The position numbers and the translations under genes are program-made. A DNA stretch of 40,561 bases from contig CAIYHQ010000095.1 in assembly GCA_903926075.1 (NCBI GenBank), forward strand, positions 1 through 40,561, written 5' to 3'. Positions 16,605-23,801 of the stretch are shown here, piece after piece. The notes under the pieces are model-generated. The model was not told where the DNA came from and made no database searches. It was given only the letters and a program-made list of their open reading frames with translations. The stretch comes from an uncultured Methanomicrobiales archaeon (GTDB lineage: Archaea > Halobacteriota > Methanomicrobia > Methanomicrobiales > Methanospirillaceae). How positions within the stretch are numbered: position 1 is the stretch's first letter; every line of letters starts with the position of its first letter.

Positions 16605-17177
16605 ATGGAAGATATAATTAAGGAAGGGTATGCGAGAGTTTCTGACATAATGAGACCATGGGAAGATTTTAGTATGATTCCACAAGATATCCTTGAAAGA
16701 AAAACAAGGATTGGAAGCGACGTACATGAAGCTATCTATCTGCATAACGAATGCATCCCATCAATAGCGCTTCGAGAAGAGGCTGGCGGGTACTTTCTTT
16801 CGTTTTTGAGATGGACTAAATTTACAGGGGCTAGAATTCCTTTTTCTGAAATTCGCCTGTACGACGAGGTGTTTAAACTAACAGGGAAGTATGATGCTCT
16901 CGTAAGAATGCCCAATGAAGATGGGTTGATTTTAGTTGACTGGAAGACCGTAGCGACATGCACAAAGGAGATGAATAGAAATTGGGCATTGAGAGGGGGA
17001 TTGTATCACTATCTTATGAGGCAAAATGACCTTCCCAACATTTCTGAAAGGTTTATGTACATTCAACTTGACCCTCATGGAGAATTGCCTAAGGTTAGAG
17101 AATATCATTTCTCTTCTGAGCTCATGAGCGACTGTCTCGCTCACATCCAATCCTATCGATATCATAACCCTATATAA
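16605..17177 (+). CDS. PD-(D/E)XK nuclease, RecB/Cas4-like, 190 aa
   Basis: The start has an AGGAAGGA site. The fold signature is clear: a helix with SDVHEAI (His41), a glutamate in the EIRLYDEV strand, GKYDAL with Asp97, and ILVDWKT with Asp112 and Lys114, followed by an N-x-x-ALRGGLYHYL helix. This is the catalytic core of RecB-like exonucleases without a helicase. Paired with the ERF annealing protein downstream it forms a phage two-component recombination system (end resection plus annealing). It ends just before a strong terminator. Confidence 0.85.
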   Translation: MEDIIKEGYARVSDIMRPWEDFSMIPQDILERKTRIGSDVHEAIYLHNECIPSIALREEAGGYFLSFLRWTKFTGARIPFSEIRLYDEVFKLTGKYDALVRMPNEDGLILVDWKTVATCTKEMNRNWALRGGLYHYLMRQNDLPNISERFMYIQLDPHGELPKVREYHFSSELMSDCLAHIQSYRYHNPI

Positions 17178-17194
17178 ATATAGTCTGTAGGGTA

Positions 17195-17232
17195 GTCCTC
17201 AAGCACATTTGTGTGTTTGGGGACTTTTTTTT
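17195..17232 (+). terminator. Rho-independent terminator after the nuclease gene
   Basis: A 13-bp stem (17195-17207 with 17212-17224, including three G-T pairs) has a TTTG loop and is followed by eight Ts (17225-17232). Confidence 0.9.
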
Positions 17233-17308
17233 GCTCTTTCCTATTGCATTAATCTCATGCTATGCATTAATCTCATACCACATCACAAACGAAAGCTTAG
17301 GAGGATTT

Positions 17309-17500
17309 ATGGAAGTTGTTATCAGGGAGAGTCGAGCTAAAGGGCACGCAGTTTATTGGCCCGTGAATGAGTTGGCAGTTTTACTGACAAAGATTGTAGA
17401 TAAGCCATACGTATCGTTGACGATGATCGAAAGGGCTGAAGAGGCTGGAGTGACGATTACGAAGATTCCGATGGAAAAGAAGAAGAAGATAGAAAAATAA
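17309..17500 (+). CDS. Small hypothetical protein, 63 aa
   Basis: ATG 17309 has a very strong TTAGGAGG site, so the upstream extension that overlaps the terminator is rejected. The sequence (MEVVIRESRAKGHAVYWPV, then a helical segment LAVLLTKIVDKPYVSLTMIE) ends in a Lys-rich tail. No domain is recognised. It probably belongs to the early replication/recombination operon. Confidence 0.65.
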   Translation: MEVVIRESRAKGHAVYWPVNELAVLLTKIVDKPYVSLTMIERAEEAGVTITKIPMEKKKKIEK

Positions 17501-17504
17501 AAAA

Positions 17505-17539
17505 CCCCACACTTCTGATAGCGAGTCGTTAGTGTGGGG
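17505..17539. terminator. Inverted repeat, possible minus-strand terminator
   Basis: CCCCACACT (17505-17513) pairs perfectly with AGTGTGGGG (17531-17539). Read on the minus strand the stem is followed by a T-rich run, on the plus strand it is not. It may stop antisense transcription into the nuclease gene, or act as a leader hairpin for the gene at 17579. Confidence 0.5.
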
Positions 17540-17578
17540 AACTCTCAACAAAAACCAATTTTCCATAGGAGTGAAAAA

Positions 17579-17764
17579 ATGGCTTCAGACATGATTCTAG
17601 ATGATTTTGATTTTCAAAGCAACTTCCAATTAATCAATCAAATTTTTGACTTGAGGCATGAAAAGTTTATGCTGCAACTTGAGGTTGACAAATTAAAACT
17701 TTTTATCCAGATAGAAGAAGAATTGAAAGAAGTTGACGAAATAATTGAAAATTGGAGTTTGTAA
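17579..17764 (+). CDS. Small helical protein, 61 aa
   Basis: ATG 17579 has a TAGGAG site; the upstream extension overlaps the hairpin and is rejected. The protein is acidic and helical (FELM-free N-terminus MASDMILDDFDFQ, then LQLEVDKLKLFIQIEEELK), consistent with a short coiled coil. Its TAA overlaps the next ATG by one base, so it is co-translated with the recombination genes. Function unknown. Confidence 0.65.
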   Translation: MASDMILDDFDFQSNFQLINQIFDLRHEKFMLQLEVDKLKLFIQIEEELKEVDEIIENWSL

Positions 17765-18279
17765 TGAATAACGAAATGATCTCTCATGATGTGAAATATC
17801 AGATTGAGCAATACAAAAATGAAGTAGAGAAGGCTGTGGAATATGTCACAGACCTAGAGATAACATCAAGAACAGAGGCAGAAAATGCCCTTGACATAGC
17901 CTGTGAGGCCATTAATCTTTTCGAAAGAATCGAATCTACTAGGAAGGAAATAACAGAGCCTAGCCGAAAATTTCAAGCAGAGATCAACAGATTGGCGAAG
18001 CAGTTTACGCAAAACCTTGATCGCGTGAAGGATGTAGTAGTTGACAAGGTAGAAGATTGGAAGTTAGGAAGTTGGGAAGTTGGGGAGTTAGCAACTTCCA
18101 AAGTCATGACTGTTGACCTCCCTGATTTTTCTTTTGAGGTGTCAAATATCCAAGATGTCCCAAGGGAGTATTTGACAGTAGACGAGGCAAGAGTTAAGTT
18201 GGCAATGAAGCAAGGATTGAGGATCATCCCCGGGCTAAATCTTAAGAAGTCAACGAAATTATCTATAAGGAGAAAGTAA
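17764..18279 (+). CDS. ERF-operon partner protein, 171 aa
   Basis: ATG 17764 overlaps the previous stop and has a GGAG site. The protein is a long helix (ITSRTEAENALDIACEAIN, then EITEPSRKFQAEINRLAKQF) followed by a C-terminal module VPREYLTVDEARVKLAMKQG with GLRIIPGL. I recognise this layout from proteins encoded immediately upstream of RecT/ERF-type annealing proteins. It may bind or regulate them. Odd point: the segment WKLGSWEVGELATSKV is encoded by a low-complexity repeat of GGAAGTTG-like units (18057-18100) that recurs in the next gene. Confidence 0.7.
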   Translation: MNNEMISHDVKYQIEQYKNEVEKAVEYVTDLEITSRTEAENALDIACEAINLFERIESTRKEITEPSRKFQAEINRLAKQFTQNLDRVKDVVVDKVEDWKLGSWEVGELATSKVMTVDLPDFSFEVSNIQDVPREYLTVDEARVKLAMKQGLRIIPGLNLKKSTKLSIRRK

Positions 18280-18280
18280 A

Positions 18281-18925
18281 ATGAAGGAACTGTGCAAGGC
18301 GATGGCTGATGCCTTCCCGATGATTGAAGGGGTAGTTAGAGATAAACAAGCCCATAAATACAAGTACGCTGATCTGAGTGCTGTGATAGCGTCTATTAAG
18401 CCAGCTTTGGCAGCACATGGACTTTGGTTTGTACAAAATATCCATAGCTCTCCCGGATTTGCTGGAGTTGAGACCGTTATTATGCATTCATCAGGAGAGA
18501 GTTTGTCGTGTGGGATTACGTCTCTACCTGTGAAGAACGATGATGCTCAGGGGTATGGATCTGCCATTACCTACGCCAGGAGATATAGTCTCTCTGCTGC
18601 ATTTGGGATTGCCCAAGAGGATGATGATGGAAAAGGATCTTGCCAAACCTTGGTTAAAGAAACCAATCCTCAGAATTTTGATCCCTATCCTGAGCCAGCA
18701 GATCCAACTCCTAAAGTTAAGAAGTTAGGAAGTAAGGAAGTTGAGAAGTTAGCGAGTAAGGTAGTTGTGACATTAGGGATTGACGAAGAGGAAGGTATGG
18801 TAAAATATCTGAATCATTGCCAAAATAAAGGATCAGATTTGGCCAATCTTGAAGCCTTACTGACCTCCAACAAGTCAATTCTGCTCGACCATTTCACCAA
18901 TTGGAAAATGAAGCAGACCGACTAG
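18281..18925 (+). CDS. erf: ERF-family single-strand annealing protein, 214 aa
   Basis: ERF proteins anneal complementary single strands in phage recombination and in genome circularisation. The N-terminal 120 residues fit the family: KYKYADLSAVIASIKPALAA, GLWFVQNI, then YGSAITYARRYSLSAAFGIA followed by the acidic QEDDDGK. The C-terminal third is a variable linker plus a small helical domain. A TAAGGAGA site precedes the ATG. The linker contains KKLGSKEVEKLASKVV, encoded by the same kind of short DNA repeat as in the upstream gene. It works with the nuclease at 16605. Confidence 0.85.
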   Translation: MKELCKAMADAFPMIEGVVRDKQAHKYKYADLSAVIASIKPALAAHGLWFVQNIHSSPGFAGVETVIMHSSGESLSCGITSLPVKNDDAQGYGSAITYARRYSLSAAFGIAQEDDDGKGSCQTLVKETNPQNFDPYPEPADPTPKVKKLGSKEVEKLASKVVVTLGIDEEEGMVKYLNHCQNKGSDLANLEALLTSNKSILLDHFTNWKMKQTD

Positions 18926-18931
18926 ACATCT

Positions 18932-18999
18932 GCCCCTTTTCTCTGCCTAATGAGGGTACACTATTTCTGTGAAAATAGGAGGGAGAGAGGAGGGGCTTT
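18932..18999 (+). terminator. Terminator-like structure after the ERF gene
   Basis: GCCCCTTTTCTCT (18932-18944) pairs over 13 bases with AGAGAGGAGGGGC (18984-18996), allowing two G-T pairs. An inner CTATTT/AAATAG hairpin sits in the loop. TTTCTTT follows. Confidence 0.6.
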
Positions 19000-19231
19000 C
19001 TTTATGCTTAAATTTGCCCTACAATCAATTATCTTATCTAGATGCCCAACTACACCACCACACCCACGATCGTTGAACCTATGCCCAAAAGAATGCGAAT
19101 TAGAGGGTGTTTAGATGAAGAATTAGATGGAAGACAAAAAAAAGGAGGTAGAATCTCTTCTACCCCCCCTCTATCCTCCTTGACCATAACGGGTCGAAAT
19201 GGTACAAGTAGGACAAATCTTTAAAATACAG

Positions 19232-19269
19232 AGATAGAAGACGAAGCTGCCACGCGGACTCTTCTATCT
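19232..19269 (+). promoter_or_regulatory. Leader hairpin before the replication-protein gene
   Basis: AGATAGAAGA (19232-19241) pairs perfectly with TCTTCTATCT (19260-19269), with an 18-base GC-richer loop. The stem ends 18 bases before the ATG and just before the AAAGGAC ribosome site, so it may control translation. Confidence 0.5.
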
Positions 19270-19287
19270 TGCAAAAGGACAAACGCT

Positions 19288-20181
19288 ATGTCAGGATACT
19301 ATCGCATACTCCCAGAATATATAGCAACTCATCCTTCCCTGCTCGCTGAAGAAAAAATCTTCTACTCTCTCCTATCCTCTCTCATCTCCAAGTATGGATT
19401 CTGCTGGGCGTCAAACAAATATCTCGCCAGCCAATCATCAGTATCGCTTAGCACAGTCAAACGCTACATACGGAAACTTGTGACGCACAACTTAATCATC
19501 GTTGAGGTCGAATACAAAAACGACCGAAAGATCTGGACTCCTGAGACATGGGGGAATAGAGACAATCTTCTCAAAGCCTACGGGCAAGAGATCATCAATT
19601 CCCAAAATAATTTAAATCAAAGATTTGATAGGTGGGTCACCGATGACCTGGGGGGTGGGTCATCCATGAACCAGGTCCCCAATCCCCTATATAAGGATGA
19701 TAAGAAGAGTAAGAATATAAAACACATAGAGGCGTGGCCCAAGAAATCGACGGCACGGACTTCCACATCGGCCCCCGCCTCGGAAGCTTCATTTTTAGCT
19801 CAAAAGGACAAGGGCAAGCAACAGCTCCAGAAGAAAGGGGACCATCCTCGAGCTCCCCCTAATCCATTCCCTGACGATCTTCCTCGAGAAGCTCCAACCT
19901 ACATGCAGCTGTCTAGCCAAATGGAAGGCCCACCACCCACTCCTGGAAGTGATGAGATGGCTAGAGAGACGACTGAGCTTTTACAATTACCTTTCAAAGT
20001 TGGGTCGAGCAAAGTCAAGATGAACCCAAGGGACATAAAGCATTTCTTGGGGTTTAGCCCAACTATCATCACCGAGGCGATGGAAATCATGTCGAAGGAG
20101 AGTTGGCAGGGAAAAAATATTAAACAATTTATCCCCTATCTCTTTACAATCTGTGGCAAACTAAGAAAATCTCGAGGGTGA
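19288..20181 (+). CDS. Helix-turn-helix replication protein (O-like), 297 aa
   Basis: The N-terminal 100 residues (YYRILPEYIATHPSLLAEEK, YGFCWASNKYLASQS, SVSLSTVKRYIRKLVTHNLI) form a winged helix-turn-helix of the HTH_36 type found in replication initiators and phage O-like proteins. A long low-complexity Pro/Ser/Lys linker follows (about 115-230). The C-terminal ~60 residues (KMNPRDIKHFLGFSPTIITE, GKNIKQFIPYLFTIC) may contact a host helicase loader. No primase or helicase is encoded here. Binding to an origin is expected, but none is identified. Confidence 0.7.
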   Translation: MSGYYRILPEYIATHPSLLAEEKIFYSLLSSLISKYGFCWASNKYLASQSSVSLSTVKRYIRKLVTHNLIIVEVEYKNDRKIWTPETWGNRDNLLKAYGQEIINSQNNLNQRFDRWVTDDLGGGSSMNQVPNPLYKDDKKSKNIKHIEAWPKKSTARTSTSAPASEASFLAQKDKGKQQLQKKGDHPRAPPNPFPDDLPREAPTYMQLSSQMEGPPPTPGSDEMARETTELLQLPFKVGSSKVKMNPRDIKHFLGFSPTIITEAMEIMSKESWQGKNIKQFIPYLFTICGKLRKSRG

Positions 20182-20324
20182 TGATGGATAAGTTGGATAG
20201 AGTTGAAGAAATGATTATGAGAATTGTCAAGGCAAAGCTCATGCGGAAGATTGTTCGATGGAGATGTTGCTATCTCTCATCTTTGAGCGAAAAAAAGATT
20301 GCGAAAAATCCCCCTCTTACATAA
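20181..20324 (+). CDS. Small basic protein, 47 aa
   Basis: The ATG overlaps the previous TGA (TGATG) and has a GAGGG site, so translation is coupled. The product (MMDKLDRVEEMIMRIVKAKL..., then a basic RKIVRWR segment) is short, helical and positively charged. No family is recognised. The support is the overlap and ribosome site. Confidence 0.45.
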   Translation: MMDKLDRVEEMIMRIVKAKLMRKIVRWRCCYLSSLSEKKIAKNPPLT

Positions 20325-20351
20325 ATTTCTGCCAAGAATAAAGGAGAAAGT

Positions 20352-20927
20352 ATGTTTCGACTCATTTGCTTATTTTTAGCCCTCTCTACTTATCTCATCT
20401 CAGGAGCAAAAGGAGAAAGGGAAGAGATACCCCCCCTTAAGTTCCGCCATCACCCACCCGTGACTTGCAAAGTAGATGTTGAAAAGGGAAAGAAAAAACA
20501 TATTAAGAGACATTATGTCGATGTGTTAGATCCTCTTCAATTTGAAAATGGGGTGTTTCAAGTATATTTTTATACTAGAACAGACTTCCCTGTAGGCACA
20601 TATGTGGAAATTAACAAGGTAAGGGCAAATCGTCGTGGGATATATTTTTTGGACAGGGATATTATTCGCGTTGTGCGTATGCCTAATGGGGGAGTCATGC
20701 TGCCTCCATCGTATAATGAGGGCAATGAAGATCCTTTTTATCCATCTGATTCTAGCGATCTTCACGATCCTCGCCCGTCTCTTCCTACGCATGATCATTA
20801 TGATTATTGGGAAGAATCCGACAAAATAGCAGATGCAGGCGACACTCCATCAAGTGATGATTTTTTTGACGCACCCGTAGAATTTGCGAATAACCTAGAG
20901 GCTAAAAATGAAACTCCTGTTTCTTAG
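20352..20927 (+). CDS. Exported protein of unknown function, 191 aa
   Basis: A clear signal peptide (MFRLICLFLALSTYLISGAKG, cleavage near residue 18-20) has no lipobox, so the protein should reach the periplasm. The mature part has a beta-rich core (residues about 35-105) ending VRANRRGIYFLDRDIIRVV, then an acidic, low-complexity Asp/Pro/Ser-rich tail. The RANxxGxYF-like phrase is also present in the next gene. The start has an AAAGGAGAAAG site. An exported protein in an early region is unusual; superinfection exclusion or envelope modification are possible roles. Confidence 0.7.
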   Translation: MFRLICLFLALSTYLISGAKGEREEIPPLKFRHHPPVTCKVDVEKGKKKHIKRHYVDVLDPLQFENGVFQVYFYTRTDFPVGTYVEINKVRANRRGIYFLDRDIIRVVRMPNGGVMLPPSYNEGNEDPFYPSDSSDLHDPRPSLPTHDHYDYWEESDKIADAGDTPSSDDFFDAPVEFANNLEAKNETPVS

Positions 20928-21177
20928 TCTTTTTCTTTCGGCGTCTCTGTCAGCGCAGCAGATCGATCTTCGCTGTCATAGGCATATTATCAAAAATTAT
21001 ATCCTCATGAGGGATGTGGTTTTTTGCGATGGGCATTTTAAATTTAGAAAGGATGGGAAGGTGATAAAATTGAGATGCATCAGGGCCAATAACGCAGGCC
21101 CCTATTATGTCCCTAAGGATGTCTGCACTCGAAAATATCTGCACCAAACGCATGAAGATAACAAGCATATGCCATAG
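20908..21177 (+). CDS. Exported cysteine-containing protein, 89 aa
   Basis: Signal peptide MKLLFLSLFLSASLSA is followed by a mature domain with four cysteines (RCHRHI, VVFCDGHF, KLRCIRANNAG, DVCTRKY), suited to two disulfides in the periplasm. It overlaps the previous gene by 20 bases and has an AGAGG site. The phrase IRANNAGPYYVPKDV aligns with VRANRRGIYFLDRDI of the upstream protein, suggesting a shared ancestor. Family not recognised. Confidence 0.7.
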   Translation: MKLLFLSLFLSASLSAQQIDLRCHRHIIKNYILMRDVVFCDGHFKFRKDGKVIKLRCIRANNAGPYYVPKDVCTRKYLHQTHEDNKHMP

Positions 21178-21193
21178 GACAAGGAGGAGAGAG

Positions 21194-21397
21194 ATGGATA
21201 AGAAAAATCGAGATGAGCTCGATAAGTTTTTCTTGAAAATGCATGAAACTTTAATGGAAGCAAAAAAAAATGCCATCGCTTCCCAACGCCAGGAGCAACA
21301 AAAAGAAGAAGATGAAAAAACTTATTTCCTTGAGACTCGCAGGGAGTACTATCCTGTGTCTTTTCTTGACCAGCTTCATAATGGCAAAACACCATGA
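21194..21397 (+). CDS. Small charged helical protein, 67 aa
   Basis: ATG 21194 has an AAGGAGGAG site; longer in-frame extensions to 21107 are rejected. The product is helical and charged (MDKKNRDELDKFFLKMHETL, then a Gln/Glu/Lys stretch) without a signal peptide. The start of the next exported protein lies inside it in another frame. Confidence 0.65.
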   Translation: MDKKNRDELDKFFLKMHETLMEAKKNAIASQRQEQQKEEDEKTYFLETRREYYPVSFLDQLHNGKTP

Positions 21398-21596
21398 TCG
21401 ACATGACCGGCCAGCTACGACGAACGGACATCCGAATGATGTGAGGGATAGAGATCGTCATCGCCCTGAGCCTGGAGGAAATGGGTTAGCACATCGGTTA
21501 GTATGCTACAATGACGATACTCCAGGGCCATCACAGCCTGAGGACTATTCTCACCCTATCATAGAGATCTACGGGCCTTCAGAATTGGGTAAATGA
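21312..21596 (+). CDS. Exported small protein, 94 aa
   Basis: The Met at 21312 gives a textbook signal peptide (MKKLISLRLAGSTILCLFL..., cleaved near SFIMA) with an AGAAGAAG ribosome site, so the frame extension to 21270 is rejected. The mature part is hydrophilic and His/Asp/Arg/Pro-rich (HHDRHDRPATTNGHPND, then LVCYNDDTPGPSQPEDY). It overlaps the 67-residue gene by 86 bases in a different frame. Third exported protein in a row; function unknown. The embedded arrangement recalls spanin pairs, but the partner has no membrane span. Confidence 0.6.
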   Translation: MKKLISLRLAGSTILCLFLTSFIMAKHHDRHDRPATTNGHPNDVRDRDRHRPEPGGNGLAHRLVCYNDDTPGPSQPEDYSHPIIEIYGPSELGK

Positions 21597-21599
21597 CTA

Positions 21600-21620
21600 T
21601 AGGGGGCTAGCCACCCCCTA
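21600..21620. terminator. Hairpin between convergent transcription units
   Basis: TAGGGGG (21600-21606) pairs with CCCCCTA (21614-21620) across a 7-base loop. It lies in the 35 bases between the convergent genes ending at 21596 and 21632. No T-run follows on either strand, so it may be a bidirectional pause or RNA-end stabiliser. Confidence 0.5.
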
Positions 21621-21631
21621 AATCTGCTATC

Positions 21632-21853
21632 CTAAGCCCTCTGCGATTTTTCGTACCCTCTCTTCTGTACCACCGTTACATCATGGCCCAACTTCTCCAA
21701 CCATCCAAAAACCCTCTCTGCTCTATCCTCATTGAGATAGTGGCTCTGCTGTGGATCTATAAACTCCATCAGCTCATAAGCCTCGTGGTTGATCGGCTCA
21801 TAGTACATCATTCCTGTAGGGGTATATTCTTGCGAAAATTTAATTGAATCCAT
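21632..21853 (-). CDS. Small hypothetical protein, 73 aa
   Basis: The start MDSIKFSQEYTPTGMM has a TAGGAG site and is preferred to a basic upstream extension to 21904. The acidic middle (YEPINHEAYELMEFI) and the region RAERVFGWLEKLGHDVTVVQ suggest a small folded alpha/beta protein. It is the last gene of the minus-strand cluster with the ParB-like protein. No family recognised. Confidence 0.6.
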   Translation of the reverse strand: MDSIKFSQEYTPTGMMYYEPINHEAYELMEFIDPQQSHYLNEDRAERVFGWLEKLGHDVTVVQKRGYEKSQRA

Positions 21854-21939
21854 GATTTTTCTCCTATGTCGTTTCTTCATATCTTTTTTGAGAGTTTTTG
21901 CCAAGCCCCTTCATGGTTGCTATCCTAAAGGGGAAGAGA

Positions 21940-22716
21940 TTATTTTAGGCAATTTTTATTTGGTAATCTAAAGTTATAAATGCTTAATAAAAGTTGATAG
22001 TATTGATCTCGAGTTGATTTTGCAACTATGGATTGTGTATTTTCGCTGACGTGTTTAAAAAAAACGGGCCATCTGATTTTTTCCCAAAATGTTTCACAAA
22101 ATAGGAAAAATGCGCGTGCTATTCCAGAAGATTTTAAAAAAATACATTCACCTCTTTTCGCCATTGAATATTTAAGAAATTCTTTTTTAAATTCAAGAAA
22201 TTTATCTATATATTGTCCTAGCTGTTGATAATCTGTTTTTGCGACGAAAAAACCATTTCGAAAATTTGTGTTAATTCGCGCCATTCTTATTCGTTCTTCG
22301 GCTGAACATGATTCTATTCCCAAGGTTAAAACCATAAATATATGCTGCAAATCTATTTTATGATTTTCTAAAAACTCCTTTAACTTGATATACTCAGGAT
22401 ATCCTTGCTTGGCGTACATATTGAGATAATCCGACATTATCCAGTTACGCTGATTGGAGTTCAGCAAAGCAACCTCTTGGTGACCCGCCCCTTTTACAAT
22501 GTAGTAAAAAATAGGCACCTCTAATAGTTTTGCAGCCTCCAAACGATGCTGGCCGTCAATAACCATCATTTCCTCGTTTACAATGATCGGGCGTACATTG
22601 AGGAGATTATTTCTATCGATGGCCCCTGTCAGCATCTCGACATGTTTTTTTTCGACCTTTCGATTGCCTACAATTCCTTTGAAAATATCATAGTCTGTCG
22701 TTTCGATGACGTCCAT
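21940..22716 (-). CDS. ParB/Srx-like nuclease-domain protein, 258 aa
   Basis: The N-terminal 100 residues match the ParB N-terminal (ParB/sulfiredoxin) fold: VEMLTGAIDRNNLLNVRPII, VNEEMMVIDGQHRLEAAKLL with the GQHRxEA motif (nucleotide-binding box), then VPIFYYIVKG. The rest is a helical domain, not a canonical partition HTH. Phage members of this family act in replication or gene regulation, and some are CTP- or ATP-dependent. The ATG overlaps the upstream gene's stop (TAATG) with an AAGGA site. No ParA partner is present. Confidence 0.75.
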   Translation of the reverse strand: MDVIETTDYDIFKGIVGNRKVEKKHVEMLTGAIDRNNLLNVRPIIVNEEMMVIDGQHRLEAAKLLEVPIFYYIVKGAGHQEVALLNSNQRNWIMSDYLNMYAKQGYPEYIKLKEFLENHKIDLQHIFMVLTLGIESCSAEERIRMARINTNFRNGFFVAKTDYQQLGQYIDKFLEFKKEFLKYSMAKRGECIFLKSSGIARAFFLFCETFWEKIRWPVFFKHVSENTQSIVAKSTRDQYYQLLLSIYNFRLPNKNCLK

Positions 22717-23000
22717 TAATTTTTTCCTTTTTTCATTTCATTGATAGCATCTTTCAATCTTTTTATAAGTTCGTTAGACTTTTTCCCCTCGATGTCATCT
22801 AGCCCGCGTATAGTCAAACACCGGACGAGCGCCTCATCGATATTTTCTAGAAATTCTCTATCAACCATCCATGCTAAATATTTCAAATCTCCCTTGCACA
22901 AAAACTTATTTCCCTCTTGATTAACTTTCCATTTTTCTTTTTCTAGAAGTTTCAACAAAGATTTGTGCTTCAGACGATTGTTACCACGATTTCTCTTCAT
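22716..23000 (-). CDS. Small basic protein, 94 aa
   Basis: Lys/Arg-rich N-terminus (MKRNRGNNRLKHKSLLKLLE) and a helical C-terminus (LIKRLKDAINEMKKGKN). The central phrase KGDLKYLAWMVDREFLENI looks folded. The start has only a TGGA-type site. It is co-transcribed and overlapping with the ParB-like gene. Function unknown; nucleic acid binding is plausible from charge. Confidence 0.6.
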   Translation of the reverse strand: MKRNRGNNRLKHKSLLKLLEKEKWKVNQEGNKFLCKGDLKYLAWMVDREFLENIDEALVRCLTIRGLDDIEGKKSNELIKRLKDAINEMKKGKN

Positions 23001-23020
23001 TTTTCCATTACTTTTTGTTG

Positions 23021-23386
23021 CTAATTTTTAGCTTGATTTTTTCTCGCGTTGATATTCTCCTCGACCGTACATGAGCACATTCCGCATTTTTCTTGCCCAC
23101 ATGAGGAGCATGTATGATACATCTCCAGTCGTTTTTTATACATTCCCAACTTCTGTCCTTTTTTATTTTTCACAAATAGCTTACCTGTGTGCCAACATTG
23201 GCAAATGTACAGACCATCGTTAGAAAATTCTCTAGGAATCCTCATCTTAGCGATCTCACAGAGTATATCAATCATTTGATCGAGCTCTTTTTCATCAAGT
23301 TTCGCGCTATTTGTGAGTATGCCAATCATTTGATCGAGATTCTTTGCGCTAAAATCGTTTAGATTTTCTGTTAATGTTCTATACAT
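23021..23386 (-). CDS. Zinc-ribbon-like small protein, 121 aa
   Basis: The start MYRTLTENLNDFSAK has a GGAAAG site and is preferred to a TTG-started extension to 23413. Two near-repeat helices (LDQMIGILTNSAKLDEKE / LDQMIDILCEIAK) form the N-terminal half. The C-terminal half has YICQCWHTGKLFVKNKKG and a cysteine cluster CSSCGQEKCGMCSC, which could bind zinc. Function unknown. Confidence 0.6.
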   Translation of the reverse strand: MYRTLTENLNDFSAKNLDQMIGILTNSAKLDEKELDQMIDILCEIAKMRIPREFSNDGLYICQCWHTGKLFVKNKKGQKLGMYKKRLEMYHTCSSCGQEKCGMCSCTVEENINARKNQAKN

Positions 23387-23582
23387 TTTCTTTCCATTTT
23401 TTAGCGTCATCAACTGAAATTTTATAAATGTCCCTTGTCATTCCGCTTGATAAAGAGGGGGAATCAATTGTTAAAATAAATTCACCCGACTTGGACTCGC
23501 GCAATGTTTCGAGAGCATACAATTCGTTTTCGCTGTCGAGCAAAAAACTTCTATGCATAACTTTTTCGAATTTATTTTCCAT
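23379..23582 (-). CDS. Small hypothetical protein, 67 aa
   Basis: Met at 23582 has a GAGGAA site; the upstream extension to 23636 is rejected. The sequence (MENKFEKVMHRSFLLDSENE, then SGEFILTIDSPSLSSG and DAKKWKENV) looks like a small alpha/beta domain. It overlaps the zinc-ribbon gene by 8 bases and heads the minus-strand cluster running to 21632. Confidence 0.6.
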   Translation of the reverse strand: MENKFEKVMHRSFLLDSENELYALETLRESKSGEFILTIDSPSLSSGMTRDIYKISVDDAKKWKENV

Positions 23583-23739
23583 TTTATTCCTCATCTTTTT
23601 CAGCGTGACACTCATCACAGAATGACTTGTCATCATTTAGTTTTTCCCCTTTTTTGGTTTTTGCTGATGCATCCACTATATTACATGCATTGGATTTATC
23701 GCAAGCATTTCGATCAAAATAAAGAATAAAAAGAAAGTC

Positions 23740-23767
23740 TTGACATAATCACATCCTAGCGTATGAT
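23740..23767 (+). promoter_or_regulatory. Consensus promoter before the small-terminase-like gene
   Basis: TTGACA (23740-23745), a 16-base spacer and TATGAT (23762-23767). The -10 box overlaps the first two in-frame ATGs (23763, 23766), so transcripts from it would start around 23774 and use the ATG at 23802. Confidence 0.7.
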
Positions 23768-23801
23768 GAAGAAAAACCATCCACACGATAGGTACAACGA
23801 T

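Larger units (their letters stand above)
18926..19287. other. Intergenic region between the ERF and replication-protein genes
   Basis: This 362-base stretch holds a terminator-like structure (18932-18999), a purine-rich tract, a 7-bp hairpin around 19149-19166 and a leader hairpin (19232-19269). An open frame at 19042-19224 has no ribosome site and a simple composition, so I do not call it. Confidence 0.6.

Noticed and set aside
19042-19224. 60-residue ORF
   Set aside because: No ribosome site, simple composition, and it overlaps hairpin-forming sequence.
21194-21596. Embedded spanin pair
   Set aside because: The outer gene has no membrane span and the inner signal peptide lacks a lipobox.
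23583-23700. Minus-strand frame ending in CDECHAEKDEE
   Set aside because: The Cys pair is suggestive, but no start codon with a ribosome site could be found.
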